A stretch of 32,332 bases of DNA from Balneolaceae bacterium UBA7797 (GTDB lineage: Bacteria; Bacteroidota; Rhodothermia; Balneolales; Balneolaceae). This document shows positions 26,501 to 32,332 of this stretch, one piece after another. The notes under the pieces were generated by a model. It ran no database searches. It saw only the letters and a list, made by a program, of their open reading frames with translations, and had not been told where the DNA came from. Position numbers and translations under genes: made by a program. The stretch spans positions 1-32,332 of the forward strand of contig DLCN01000008.1 of assembly GCA_002480645.1 (NCBI GenBank), read 5' to 3'. Numbering within the stretch: the first letter of the stretch is position 1; each line of letters opens with the position of its first letter.

Positions 26501-26533
26501 GCTAAGGCATTGATAGAAAAATCTGGTTCGTAA
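23531..26533 (+). CDS. Exported tetratricopeptide-repeat protein
   Basis: 1000 residues with a signal peptide (hydrophobic 10-26, cleavage near LAQ). Almost the whole protein is TPR repeats of about 34-37 residues, at least twenty, with the rhythm YxxGxYxxAIxxFxxxLxxYPxS, for example YNAGEYDRAIDAYKKVLDNY. The pattern resembles TolA-binding/YbgF and BamD-type periplasmic scaffolds. No sorting domain is present at the C-terminus, so it is most likely periplasmic. It probably holds envelope complexes together; the partner is unknown. It follows the CBS gene by 32 bases. Confidence 0.88.
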   Translation: MHIVARSSFVSALIFSITGLFNSSLAQIVPGPTTNAYERGIQLFEKGFFEESVEQFREFKEENPRHELSISADFYIARGKTGADSSDMEVNYQQFILEYPGSDLSTILMKDLGHRYTNTGRYEEAIDYYLQAVDSWMGKSSAAETMYWVAEAAAENEDYAQSRAYFMQLADDYPKSDWAPKALYARGRLYLSQNEYDSSAIAFELLKQRYPNDPVTRRVGTALGESYYQQGRYEEAIEALNTQMPYLDDGSKIKALFLMAEAHNYLGNFDEATKDYLQYINLTKGTDREAAAHYGLGWLYHRQGIYHWAAQSFNKATDGDSELARKATYYEAVNHKLAGNYQRAMDTFHTFGEKYKSGLWVEEAYYEWSVSAFEGGSYGESIETLLTLLRNQKELKNPGKVYTMLGEAYFANNEFTRATQAFEEAEKVSDIDPALKRQARFQKAWILFRNQAYEQAQPIFEQVYAEAPNTEIGEEALFWTADSYYKLNQFSQAAKRFKVFVDNYPEHEMIGAARYSLGWSYFKLGEYDLAVKPLEDFLNNYNPPPIALFPYDIDTKLRVGDAYYALGDYRNAIKFYNQAIGAEPGGDYAMFQVANSYYRSNRTFEAVSNFRRMLRIYPYSKLREQAQYNVAYIYLNTSNYAQAIEEFQTVINRYPGTEWAARSQYNIGDAYYNAGEYDRAIDAYKKVLDNYPKSSYIIEAINGIQYAQLSAGGSDSSSVIMEEFLGDNPQSSTADQLRFRQAEAIFQTGDYEGAIREFRQYLRVTNSDDLAPEAYANLGESYKQLGQIDKAINSYQTIVDDFNRDDQVPSALTALGLLYFDQEDYETSHHYFSELLNTAQHFAQEAFVGMGNASLAMNKLNDAREEYEQALALNAGNQGASVGLGKVFLAEKNYDKAHEILAPIADKNTTEIGAEAQFYLGKLQQDQQHYEDAIAEYAKVKVLFEAFDLWVSQGMYQAAECHILLGNRGDAMGILKDIQDTYPGTEAAAKAKALIEKSGS

Positions 26534-26615
26534 TTAAGACTATTATTACTTTTATAATTTGAAAATTGTATAAATAAATTTTGCAATTTCATCCTTTCTT
26601 CACAATCAAATAGTT

Positions 26616-26764
26616 CCATGACAAAATATATTTATTTGTTATGGGACATCGTTTTTTACGATGAATGGTATCAGACAGCGCCTCTGATATAACTATTATT
26701 TTCTTAGCGCAACAAGGTCTAACGGGGATTCTGTTAAATAACAGTTCACTCCATGTTTTTATGG
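26616..26764 (+). promoter_or_regulatory. Structured leader: successive inverted repeats upstream of the T9SS cargo gene
   Basis: Within the 241-base gap 26534-26774 there are five inverted repeats in series. They are CCATgACAAA/TTTGTtATGG (26616-26644, one mismatch), CATCGT/ACGATG (26647-26663), TATCAGA/TCTGATA (26669-26689), CTGTT/AACAG (26731-26744) and CCAT/ATGG (26751-26764). The last ends 10 bases before the ATG at 26775. The array suggests a folded 5' leader or tandem operator sites. I do not recognise a known riboswitch class. The first 80 bases of the gap are AT-rich and may hold the promoter. Confidence 0.5.
26618..26692 (+). CDS. Possible 24-codon leader peptide (weak)
   Basis: An ATG at 26618 opens a 24-codon frame (MTKYIYLLWDIV..., rich in aromatic residues) that ends TAA at 26690-26692. 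It runs through the first three inverted repeats of the leader. No Shine-Dalgarno is visible, and a frame of this length is expected by chance, so it is recorded only because of its position inside the structured region. Confidence 0.15.
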   Translation: MTKYIYLLWDIVFYDEWYQTAPLI

Positions 26765-26774
26765 GTGCAATTCA

Positions 26775-29336
26775 ATGGAAAAGCAATTCCATCAATATGC
26801 CGGTTATGCAAAAATTATTTTACCGGCTTTTATAATTATTCTCATTTTTACGGGTAGTTCATTCAGTCAAAGTGCAGTAAAACCGGGTGGGGATGGATCA
26901 ACCGGTACTCCTTATCAGATCAGTTCACTTGAAAATCTATATTGGTTGAGCTTAAGTGATTCAGTCTGGGACAAGCACTTTGTTCAGACAGCAAATATTG
27001 ATGCTTCATCAACAATTTCATGGGATGATGGGGATGGAGGCGACGCGGAAGGTTTTAGCCCCATCGGAAATGATCTAATTCGTTTTACGGGTAGTTATAA
27101 CGGTCAAAATAATTCGATTACCGGACTCTATATCAATAGAAACCAGGAGGAGAATGTTGGATTATTTGGATTTGCATATGCGGCCTCGATCACAAATCTG
27201 GATCTTATTAAAAGCCGAATTCAAGGTAAAGAGAATGTCGGGGCACTTGTTGGAAAAGCTAATGGTTCAGTGCTTAATAACAACCATGTTCAAAGCAGAT
27301 ACATTGTATCATACACTGATAATTCAGGTGGATTAGTTGGTATAACAGATTCAACCATTGTTTCGTATTCTTCGGCGCAAACCGATACCATGGCTGCATT
27401 GGGGGTTATTATCGGTGGTCTGATTGGCTCTGCAGAAAATAGTAGTTTTGTTACCAGAAGTTTTTCAACTCTCGATATTCTCTATTTCAATATTGTTGGA
27501 GGTGGTTTAGTAGGATTGTTAACTGGAAACTCACATGTTAATCAATCCTATTCAATGGGACGGATATCAAATTTTAATGGCTATGCAGGAGGATTGGTTG
27601 GTGTCTCAGAACAAGGAGCATCCATTTCCGATAGTTACTCTAGTTTAAATATTGAAGGGACTAGTGATTATGTTGGTGGACTAATAGGATACAATTTAGC
27701 GGGAAGTGTAATATCCAATAGTTATTCGATCGGTTCGGTCAGTGGATCAACTCCGACAGGAGGTTTTGTTGGTTTTAATCAAGGACTGATTCTCGGAGGA
27801 TATTTCAACTCTGAAACCTCAGGGCAATTAGTGGGGGCAGGTTCAACAGTTGGTCAGGCCTTTATTACCGCTTTATCAACTTCCGAAATGAAAATGAAAA
27901 TCCGGTTCATGGAATTTAATTTTGACACGGTTTGGGCAATGACAGAGTTTTCCACCCTTCCATATTTAAGGTGGACAAATCACAGAATTGGCGGGCCGGA
28001 AATTTCAGGATCGGAAGGCTGGCGTATGTATGGCATTCCTACCGAAGATGCTACATTTGCAGCGTTTACGGATTCGATCTGGGTTCAGGGTTTTACCGGT
28101 GCTAAATCAGCATCGGGTAATGCCAATATGTTCATATGGGATGAATCAACACAAGTTTGGCTGGCACCAGATTCTTTAAATGCAGCCTTAGATTTCGGAC
28201 AGGGAATAATTACCTACATTTTTGAGGACGATGATCCACAGGTTGAGGGTATACAGGGAGGATTTCCGAAATCTACACTAGCTGAAGGGTTTGTTTCGGA
28301 CCTGCCGTTACAGTTCGATCTCGGGTTTACAAATGGTGCTAATTCAGGGCATGACGGGTTCAATTTAGTTACCAATCCAACATCTTCAATTTTAAACTGG
28401 GATCTGGTCGGGCGATCAAATGTTTCACCAACTTATTACACCTGGGATTCGGATAACAATCATTATGATACCTATATGGCAGGTGGCTTTGGAACCAATG
28501 GGGGAACTGCCCAGATATACCCATTCGTCGGTATCTGGGTGAGATCATCAGATACCGGTGCACAGATAACCGTAGATTCAGCGGCAATTATTGACATGGT
28601 AGCTCCTCCTGCAAAGGCAAAGTCACAACCTGTTTCAATGTTGTTACATATTGAAAATGAAGCGGGATTAAGTGATGAGTGGAGAGCTATCATTCATGAT
28701 GAAGAATCTCAAGATCTGGAATCGTACAATGCTGTCAAGATGGTACCTCTTTCTCAAAATTATCTGTTAATGGGTAGCAGATCCGGGGACGAAAGATGGG
28801 CAATGGAAAACAGATTACTTAATAATGAACTCCGTTTTGATCTGTTCATGGAAGCTGAAGACACGGCATCAGAGGTGATATTTAGTATTGCTGAGAGCTC
28901 GTTACCGGATGAATGGGAGATTCAATTGTTCGACTTAGATTCGGGTGATACGTATTTTCTGGATGATCAGCATTTATCGTTAACCATAAACGAAGCTGAT
29001 TCTGCAGCAAGATGGCAATTGATCATAACCACGGATGTGCAAACTTCCATCGAACACTTAGGGATGTTGCCTGAGGAATTTAAGCTGTCCCAGAATTACC
29101 CGAATCCATTCAATCCGGCCACAACGATCAATTTCGAGCTCCCCGAAAATGCACTGGTCGAACTAGCTGTATTTGATCTTACCGGCAGGAAAGTAGCCAC
29201 GCTTGTAGAAGGACAACAACCGGCGGGGTACCATCAGGTGAGTATAAATATGAAAGATCTGTCATCAGGGATCTATTTTTACCGGATGAAAGCAGGCGAA
29301 CATGTGTTCACCAAAAAAATGACCTTAATCAAATAA
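26775..29336 (+). CDS. GLUG-repeat surface protein with T9SS type A sorting domain
   Basis: 853 residues. Signal peptide (hydrophobic 13-28, cleavage near SFSQ). Residues about 35-380 form a right-handed repeat region with GLUG motifs: NVGLFGFAYAASITNLDL, NVGALVGKANGSVLNNNHV, YAGGLVGVSEQGASISDSYS, YVGGLIGYNLAGSVISNSYS. A middle region (400-750) contains further beta-rich domains. The last 85 or so residues are a canonical T9SS type A domain: LSQNYPNPFNPATTINFELP, DLTGRKVATLVEG, LSSGIYFYRMKAGEHVFTKK. It should be exported by Sec, then T9SS, with the tail removed by PorU and the protein anchored on surface glycolipid or released. Adhesin-like or carbohydrate-binding function is inferred from GLUG repeats. 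A 58-residue gene follows after 17 bases. Confidence 0.9.
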   Translation: MEKQFHQYAGYAKIILPAFIIILIFTGSSFSQSAVKPGGDGSTGTPYQISSLENLYWLSLSDSVWDKHFVQTANIDASSTISWDDGDGGDAEGFSPIGNDLIRFTGSYNGQNNSITGLYINRNQEENVGLFGFAYAASITNLDLIKSRIQGKENVGALVGKANGSVLNNNHVQSRYIVSYTDNSGGLVGITDSTIVSYSSAQTDTMAALGVIIGGLIGSAENSSFVTRSFSTLDILYFNIVGGGLVGLLTGNSHVNQSYSMGRISNFNGYAGGLVGVSEQGASISDSYSSLNIEGTSDYVGGLIGYNLAGSVISNSYSIGSVSGSTPTGGFVGFNQGLILGGYFNSETSGQLVGAGSTVGQAFITALSTSEMKMKIRFMEFNFDTVWAMTEFSTLPYLRWTNHRIGGPEISGSEGWRMYGIPTEDATFAAFTDSIWVQGFTGAKSASGNANMFIWDESTQVWLAPDSLNAALDFGQGIITYIFEDDDPQVEGIQGGFPKSTLAEGFVSDLPLQFDLGFTNGANSGHDGFNLVTNPTSSILNWDLVGRSNVSPTYYTWDSDNNHYDTYMAGGFGTNGGTAQIYPFVGIWVRSSDTGAQITVDSAAIIDMVAPPAKAKSQPVSMLLHIENEAGLSDEWRAIIHDEESQDLESYNAVKMVPLSQNYLLMGSRSGDERWAMENRLLNNELRFDLFMEAEDTASEVIFSIAESSLPDEWEIQLFDLDSGDTYFLDDQHLSLTINEADSAARWQLIITTDVQTSIEHLGMLPEEFKLSQNYPNPFNPATTINFELPENALVELAVFDLTGRKVATLVEGQQPAGYHQVSINMKDLSSGIYFYRMKAGEHVFTKKMTLIK

Positions 29337-29353
29337 ACCATGAACCTTCCATT

Positions 29354-29530
29354 ATGAGAACCAAAGCGATCGTAGTAGTAGTTTTCGTCGTATTATTGAT
29401 CACAGAAACAGTACTGGCCCAACCGGGATTACCGACACCGCCCGCACAGGCACCATTAGGCGGGTTGGCGTTGTTGGCAGCGGCTGGTGGATTATATGCC
29501 GTTAAAAAACTAAAGGACCGAAGCGAATAG
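29354..29530 (+). CDS. Small exported protein with PID-CTERM-like C-terminal anchor
   Basis: 58 residues: an N-terminal signal peptide (TKAIVVVVFVVLLITETVLA, then QPG), a short Pro/Ala-rich linker (LPTPPAQAPLGG) and a C-terminal hydrophobic helix (LALLAAAGGLYAV) ending in basic KKLKDRSE. This is the layout of small Bacteroidota proteins called PID-CTERM, in which a short PIDGGL-type motif precedes the helix and Lys-rich tail; here the motif reads PLGGL. The role is unknown. It begins 17 bases after the GLUG cargo stop, so it is probably in the same transcript, and is followed by a terminator. Assigned by layout and motif resemblance, not by search. Confidence 0.7.
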   Translation: MRTKAIVVVVFVVLLITETVLAQPGLPTPPAQAPLGGLALLAAAGGLYAVKKLKDRSE

Positions 29531-29564
29531 GGATCTTACTAGCGGACCATTTAATTCTGATCTT

Positions 29565-29595
29565 AAAAATCCCAATCAATGGGGATAGGATTTTT
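29565..29595 (+). terminator. Probable intrinsic terminator after the cargo/small-protein pair
   Basis: AAAAATCC (29565-29572) pairs with GGATTTTT (29588-29595), giving an 8-bp stem that ends in a T run. An alternative inner pairing is ATCCC/GGGAT. It sits 35 bases after the 58-residue gene and before aroA. Confidence 0.6.
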
Positions 29596-29629
29596 CCCGG
29601 GAGAAATCTGTGATCAAAAATTCCTACCT

Positions 29630-29665
29630 TCGTTGCTCACTCAGAACCCTCACATCAAGCAACGA
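29630..29665 (+). promoter_or_regulatory. Hairpin abutting the aroA start codon
   Basis: CGTTGCT (29631-29637) and AGCAACG (29658-29664) are perfect complements, and T29630 can pair with A29665, the first base of the start codon. The stem of 7-8 bp with a 20-nt loop would reach the start codon and could limit ribosome access, though no regulatory test is possible here. Confidence 0.4.
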
Positions 29666-30951
29666 TGATAAAAGCGGTAGTACCGGCAGATAAATTATAC
29701 GGCACCATCACCCCGCCACCCGATAAATCTATTTCCCAAAGAGCGGCGATATTTGCCTTATTACATGATGGCGTTTCTGTGATCAAAAATTATTCTCCCG
29801 CTCAGGATCCTCAAAGTGCCCTGCAATGTGTGGAGTTACTTGGGGCAGATGTGAGCAGGATCGATGATGTGATCTCTATTAAGGGTAATGGCAGAAATGG
29901 AGTACATCCAATTTCTGATGAACTGGATTGTGGGAATTCAGGTACAGCCATGAGATTGCTTTCCGGAGTGATAGTTGGGGCAGGTCAGTCTGTGAAACTG
30001 CTTGGAGATCCTTCACTCTCTTCTCGTACGATGAAACGTATCATCGAACCATTAGAAAGTATGGGGGCTCATATTCTGGCCCGAAACCGGGTGTATGCTC
30101 CACTTTTTGTTACGCGGGAAGACCCATTGATCCCGATAGAATTTGAGTTGCCGATACCTAGTGCACAGTTGAAATCCTGTATACTGCTTGCCGGACTTTT
30201 TGGGGAGAAACCGACCACCGTTATTGAAAAAATCCCAAGCCGTGATCACACTGAACGGTTGCTTGGGTTGAATGTGGAGGAAAAAGGTGGAAAGCGACTT
30301 ATTTCTGCTTCTCTGGATGATGAGATCCCGAATCAAAGCTATACGATCCCATCTGATTTTTCAGCGGCGGCTTTTTGGTTAGTGGCAGGAAGTATCGTGC
30401 CGGATTCTGAGATCCGGTTACCTGGCACCGGACTCAATCCTACCCGAAATGCGTTATTGGGTATTCTGAAGAAAATGGGGGCAGATATTACCGTTGAAAA
30501 TGAACGTATGGAAGGTGCTGAACCCGTGGGTGATGTTATTGTTAGATCTTCGGAATTACGGCCGATCCGTTTGGATGAAAAACTGATCCCTAATTGTATC
30601 GATGAACTACCCATACTGGCTGTGGCGATGGCATTTGCTTCCGGTACGTCAACTATTTCGGGGGCTGAAGAACTTCGCCACAAAGAAACTGACCGAATAA
30701 TGGCCATTGCCAAAATGCTGGATGCAGTCGGAGCCAATTATGAAGAAATGGAAGACGGTTTGGTGATTCGCGGAAATCCTGATTTCAGCTTCAGATCAGC
30801 AAACTTCGAAAGTTTCCATGATCACCGAATTGCCATGGCATCAGCGGTGCTGTCATTGAAAGGCGAAGCATCTTCTGAAATTGAAGATGCCGAATGCGCA
30901 GCAGTCAGTTATCCCGGATTTTGGGATGATCTTCAGAAACTGAGACCATAG
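29665..30951 (+). CDS. aroA: 3-phosphoshikimate 1-carboxyvinyltransferase (EPSP synthase)
   Basis: 428 residues, full length. It joins phosphoenolpyruvate and shikimate-3-phosphate in the aromatic amino-acid pathway. Motifs: PPDKSISQRAAIFALL at the N-terminus (the common SISHRA reads SISQRA), CGNSGTAMRLLSG, LGDPSLSSRTMKRI, SAQLKSCILLAGL, ELPILAVAMAFASG, RHKETDRI, FHDHRIAMA. It appears monocistronic: a probable terminator lies upstream and 254 bases of intergenic sequence follow. Confidence 0.97.
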   Translation: MIKAVVPADKLYGTITPPPDKSISQRAAIFALLHDGVSVIKNYSPAQDPQSALQCVELLGADVSRIDDVISIKGNGRNGVHPISDELDCGNSGTAMRLLSGVIVGAGQSVKLLGDPSLSSRTMKRIIEPLESMGAHILARNRVYAPLFVTREDPLIPIEFELPIPSAQLKSCILLAGLFGEKPTTVIEKIPSRDHTERLLGLNVEEKGGKRLISASLDDEIPNQSYTIPSDFSAAAFWLVAGSIVPDSEIRLPGTGLNPTRNALLGILKKMGADITVENERMEGAEPVGDVIVRSSELRPIRLDEKLIPNCIDELPILAVAMAFASGTSTISGAEELRHKETDRIMAIAKMLDAVGANYEEMEDGLVIRGNPDFSFRSANFESFHDHRIAMASAVLSLKGEASSEIEDAECAAVSYPGFWDDLQKLRP

Positions 30952-31205
30952 GAAAAAGTCAGATTAACGGGATTTTGTTAGGCTTCTTTATGACACTTCC
31001 CTGACTCAGGTTGAGAAATCTATGAATGTATCCTGGCATTGGTAGGCCGGGCTTTGTTCAGGATGTCAGCCCGGATCGATCATTGTAACAGCGATACTAT
31101 TTCATTTGCTAAGGTGCGTCAGCGCCAAAGTGTCAATACGTCAGTACGAGAATACTCAATTCATCTTGGCATTGTGCTTGCATACCCATCCATGAATTTA
31201 AATTA
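30952..31205. other. Intergenic region upstream of hsp20 with inverted repeats
   Basis: 254 bases without a credible ORF. The clearest structure is CCGGGCT/AGCCCGG (31047-31053 with 31068-31074, 14-nt loop). A palindrome CCTGAcTCAGG lies at 31000-31010, and GGTGC/GCGCC forms a small hairpin near 31113-31126. I see no CIRCE repeat and no convincing heat-shock promoter. The region probably holds the hsp20-dnaK promoter and the end of the aroA transcript. Confidence 0.4.
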
Positions 31206-31652
31206 ATGGTGGAAGCTATGTCAGACTTCACAGAATTCGGAATTGAAATTGAAAAGCACCTGTCTAAACTGGGCAAGGATATCCAGCAATTTGTGGAAAA
31301 AGTAGTTCCTCTTACCAATGAGGATAAAGACTTTGCACCGGATTGCGATATCATCGAAAGTGAGGTAGATTATAAAGTGCTGCTTGATCTGCCCGGACTT
31401 GCAAAAAAAGAGATCGGGATCTCACTTAAGAATAATGTGCTCACAGTAAAAGGTGAACGGGACATTAAAGCAGGTGATGGGGAAGAATTTAAACGACAGG
31501 AGAGGAAACGAGGTGCTTTTGCACGGTCCTTTGCTCTCCCCGAAGCTGTGAATACTGCCGAGATCAGTGCTTCCTTCAGGAATGGAGTGTTAACAGTGTC
31601 GATGCCAAAATCTGACAAACTGAAAGACACAACATCCATTCCTGTCAACTAA
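31206..31652 (+). CDS. Small heat shock protein, Hsp20 family
   Basis: 148 residues. The alpha-crystallin domain runs about 42-138: DIIESEVDYKVLLDLPGL, LKNNVLTVKGERD, RKRGAFARSFALPEAVN and the conserved FRNGVLTVSMPK. The C-terminal IPV is the IxI anchor used in oligomer assembly. It is an ATP-independent holdase. A second ATG at 31218 (MSDF) has a GGTGGA-like sequence upstream and may be the true start. It precedes dnaK by 47 bases, so the two are likely cotranscribed and heat-induced. Confidence 0.93.
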   Translation: MVEAMSDFTEFGIEIEKHLSKLGKDIQQFVEKVVPLTNEDKDFAPDCDIIESEVDYKVLLDLPGLAKKEIGISLKNNVLTVKGERDIKAGDGEEFKRQERKRGAFARSFALPEAVNTAEISASFRNGVLTVSMPKSDKLKDTTSIPVN

Positions 31653-31699
31653 GAATATCAAATAATAAATAGTAAACAGACTTAAAACGAATCAGACCA

Positions 31700-32332
31700 A
31701 TGGGAAAGATCATAGGAATTGACTTAGGAACTACAAACTCCTGCGTTTCTGTAATGGAAGGAAACGAACCGGTAGTTATTCAAAACGCTGAAGGCGGCCG
31801 TACCACACCATCGGTGGTTGCGTTCAGTAAAGATGGAGAGCGACTGGTAGGTGCCCCTGCAAAACGACAGGCTATCACCAATCCGGATAAGACCATTGCT
31901 TCCGTAAAACGATTTATGGGGCGAATGTTCAACGAGGTAAGTGGTGAGACCAAGCAGGTTGCATACAAAGTTGTGAAAGGTGATGACGGTACGGCCCGTG
32001 TTGAGGTTGACGACCGTAAATATGCACCACAGGAAATTTCCGCTATGGTACTGCAAAAAATGAAGCAGACCGCGGAGGAATACCTGGGCGACAAAGTTAC
32101 TGAAGCAGTTATTACTGTGCCGGCATACTTCAATGATGCTCAGCGTAAAGCAACTCAGGAAGCCGGTAAGATCGCCGGTTTAGAAGTGAAAAGAATTATT
32201 AACGAGCCAACTGCCGCAGCATTAGCTTACGGTCTCGATAAAAAAGACGTTGACCAGACCGTAGCTGTATATGACCTCGGTGGCGGTACATTCGATATTT
32301 CTATCCTTGAATTAGGTGATGGTGTATTTGAA
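31700..32332 (+). CDS. dnaK: Chaperone DnaK (Hsp70), 3'-truncated by window end
   Basis: The first 211 codons of an Hsp70 that runs off the window. The ATPase domain begins MGKIIGIDLGTTNSCVSVME (phosphate loop 1), followed by GRTTPSVVAF, VKRFMGR, VTEAVITVPAYFNDAQRKAT, INEPTAAALAYGLD and VYDLGGGTFDISIL (phosphate loop 2). With DnaJ and GrpE it folds and protects proteins in an ATP cycle. Only the nucleotide-binding domain is visible. The reading frame is open to the last base; truncation is due to the window, not a mutation. Confidence 0.97.
   Translation, partial: MGKIIGIDLGTTNSCVSVMEGNEPVVIQNAEGGRTTPSVVAFSKDGERLVGAPAKRQAITNPDKTIASVKRFMGRMFNEVSGETKQVAYKVVKGDDGTARVEVDDRKYAPQEISAMVLQKMKQTAEEYLGDKVTEAVITVPAYFNDAQRKATQEAGKIAGLEVKRIINEPTAAALAYGLDKKDVDQTVAVYDLGGGTFDISILELGDGVFE

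Noticed and set aside
23531..26533. Additional genes on the opposite strand within the TPR gene (for example 25965-26498)
   Set aside because: The frames lack recognisable domains and are explained as shadows of the well-supported repeat protein.
26670..26760. c-di-GMP (GEMM-I) riboswitch in the GLUG leader
   Set aside because: A GCGCAACAAGGTCTAACGGG segment loosely recalls part of the motif, but the GAAA tetraloop and its receptor stem are missing and the helices do not match.
31080..31200. CIRCE element (TTAGCACTC-N9-GAGTGCTAA) upstream of hsp20
   Set aside because: Neither half-site is present; GCTAAGGTGC resembles part of one but has no partner.
1..32332. CRISPR array, IS element, prophage or toxin-antitoxin module
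   Set aside because: No regularly spaced repeats, transposase or phage motifs were seen; all sizeable ORFs are explained by chromosomal families.

Overview
The window looks like chromosomal DNA of a Bacteroidota/Balneolota-type bacterium (FCB group), perhaps a Balneola- or Gracilimonas-like organism. The assignment rests on type IX secretion (T9SS) features: a PorZ homologue and a large surface protein ending in a canonical T9SS type A sorting domain (QNYPNPFNP...). It also rests on BatA, DUF4199, DUF2007 and TIGR01777 families common in this group, an hsp20-dnaK pair, and an estimated GC content in the low forties. The species is an inference. I see no phage genes, IS elements, CRISPR arrays or complete rRNA/tRNA genes; this is dense, ordinary chromosome with short intergenic gaps.

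Layout. (1) 1-58: probable 3' tip of a tRNA (Cys-like) followed by a strong intrinsic terminator. (2) 169-8598: porZ followed with 1-bp overlap or 1-bp gaps by a GT2 and by a GT2 fused to a large polyprenyl-phosphate glycosyl-1-phosphate transferase (PGT) whose catalytic core is degenerate. After tgt on the opposite strand come an intact WbaP/WcaJ-like PGT and a polyprenol-phosphate mannose synthase. This resembles a surface-glycan locus tied to T9SS cargo anchoring. (3) 8659-14152: a tightly packed, probably cotranscribed run for lipid and envelope functions: accA, a thioesterase, DUF2085, DUF4199 and CPBP membrane proteins, DUF2007, cdsA and a dipeptide epimerase. (4) 14162-18743: small membrane proteins (HdeD-like, MauE/DoxX-like) on the minus strand, a TIGR01777 epimerase on plus, and a large minus-strand lipoprotein with a C-terminal propeller. 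(5) 18851-26533: BatA-like VWA protein, a small membrane protein, hflX, a CBS protein and a 1000-residue TPR protein, all on plus. (6) 26534-29530: a leader with several consecutive inverted repeats, a GLUG-repeat T9SS cargo and an overlooked 58-residue protein with a PID-CTERM-like tail. (7) 29665-32332: aroA, then hsp20 and the first 211 codons of dnaK, which runs off the end.

The most interesting points are the direct linkage of porZ to lipid-linked glycan synthesis, the GT2/pseudo-PGT fusion, the structured leader and small C-terminal-anchor protein around the T9SS cargo, a Tgt in which all three zinc-ligand cysteines are replaced, and a marked excess of GATC. No stretch over 300 bases lacks a gene; the longest gaps (30952-31205 and 26534-26774) are described below.
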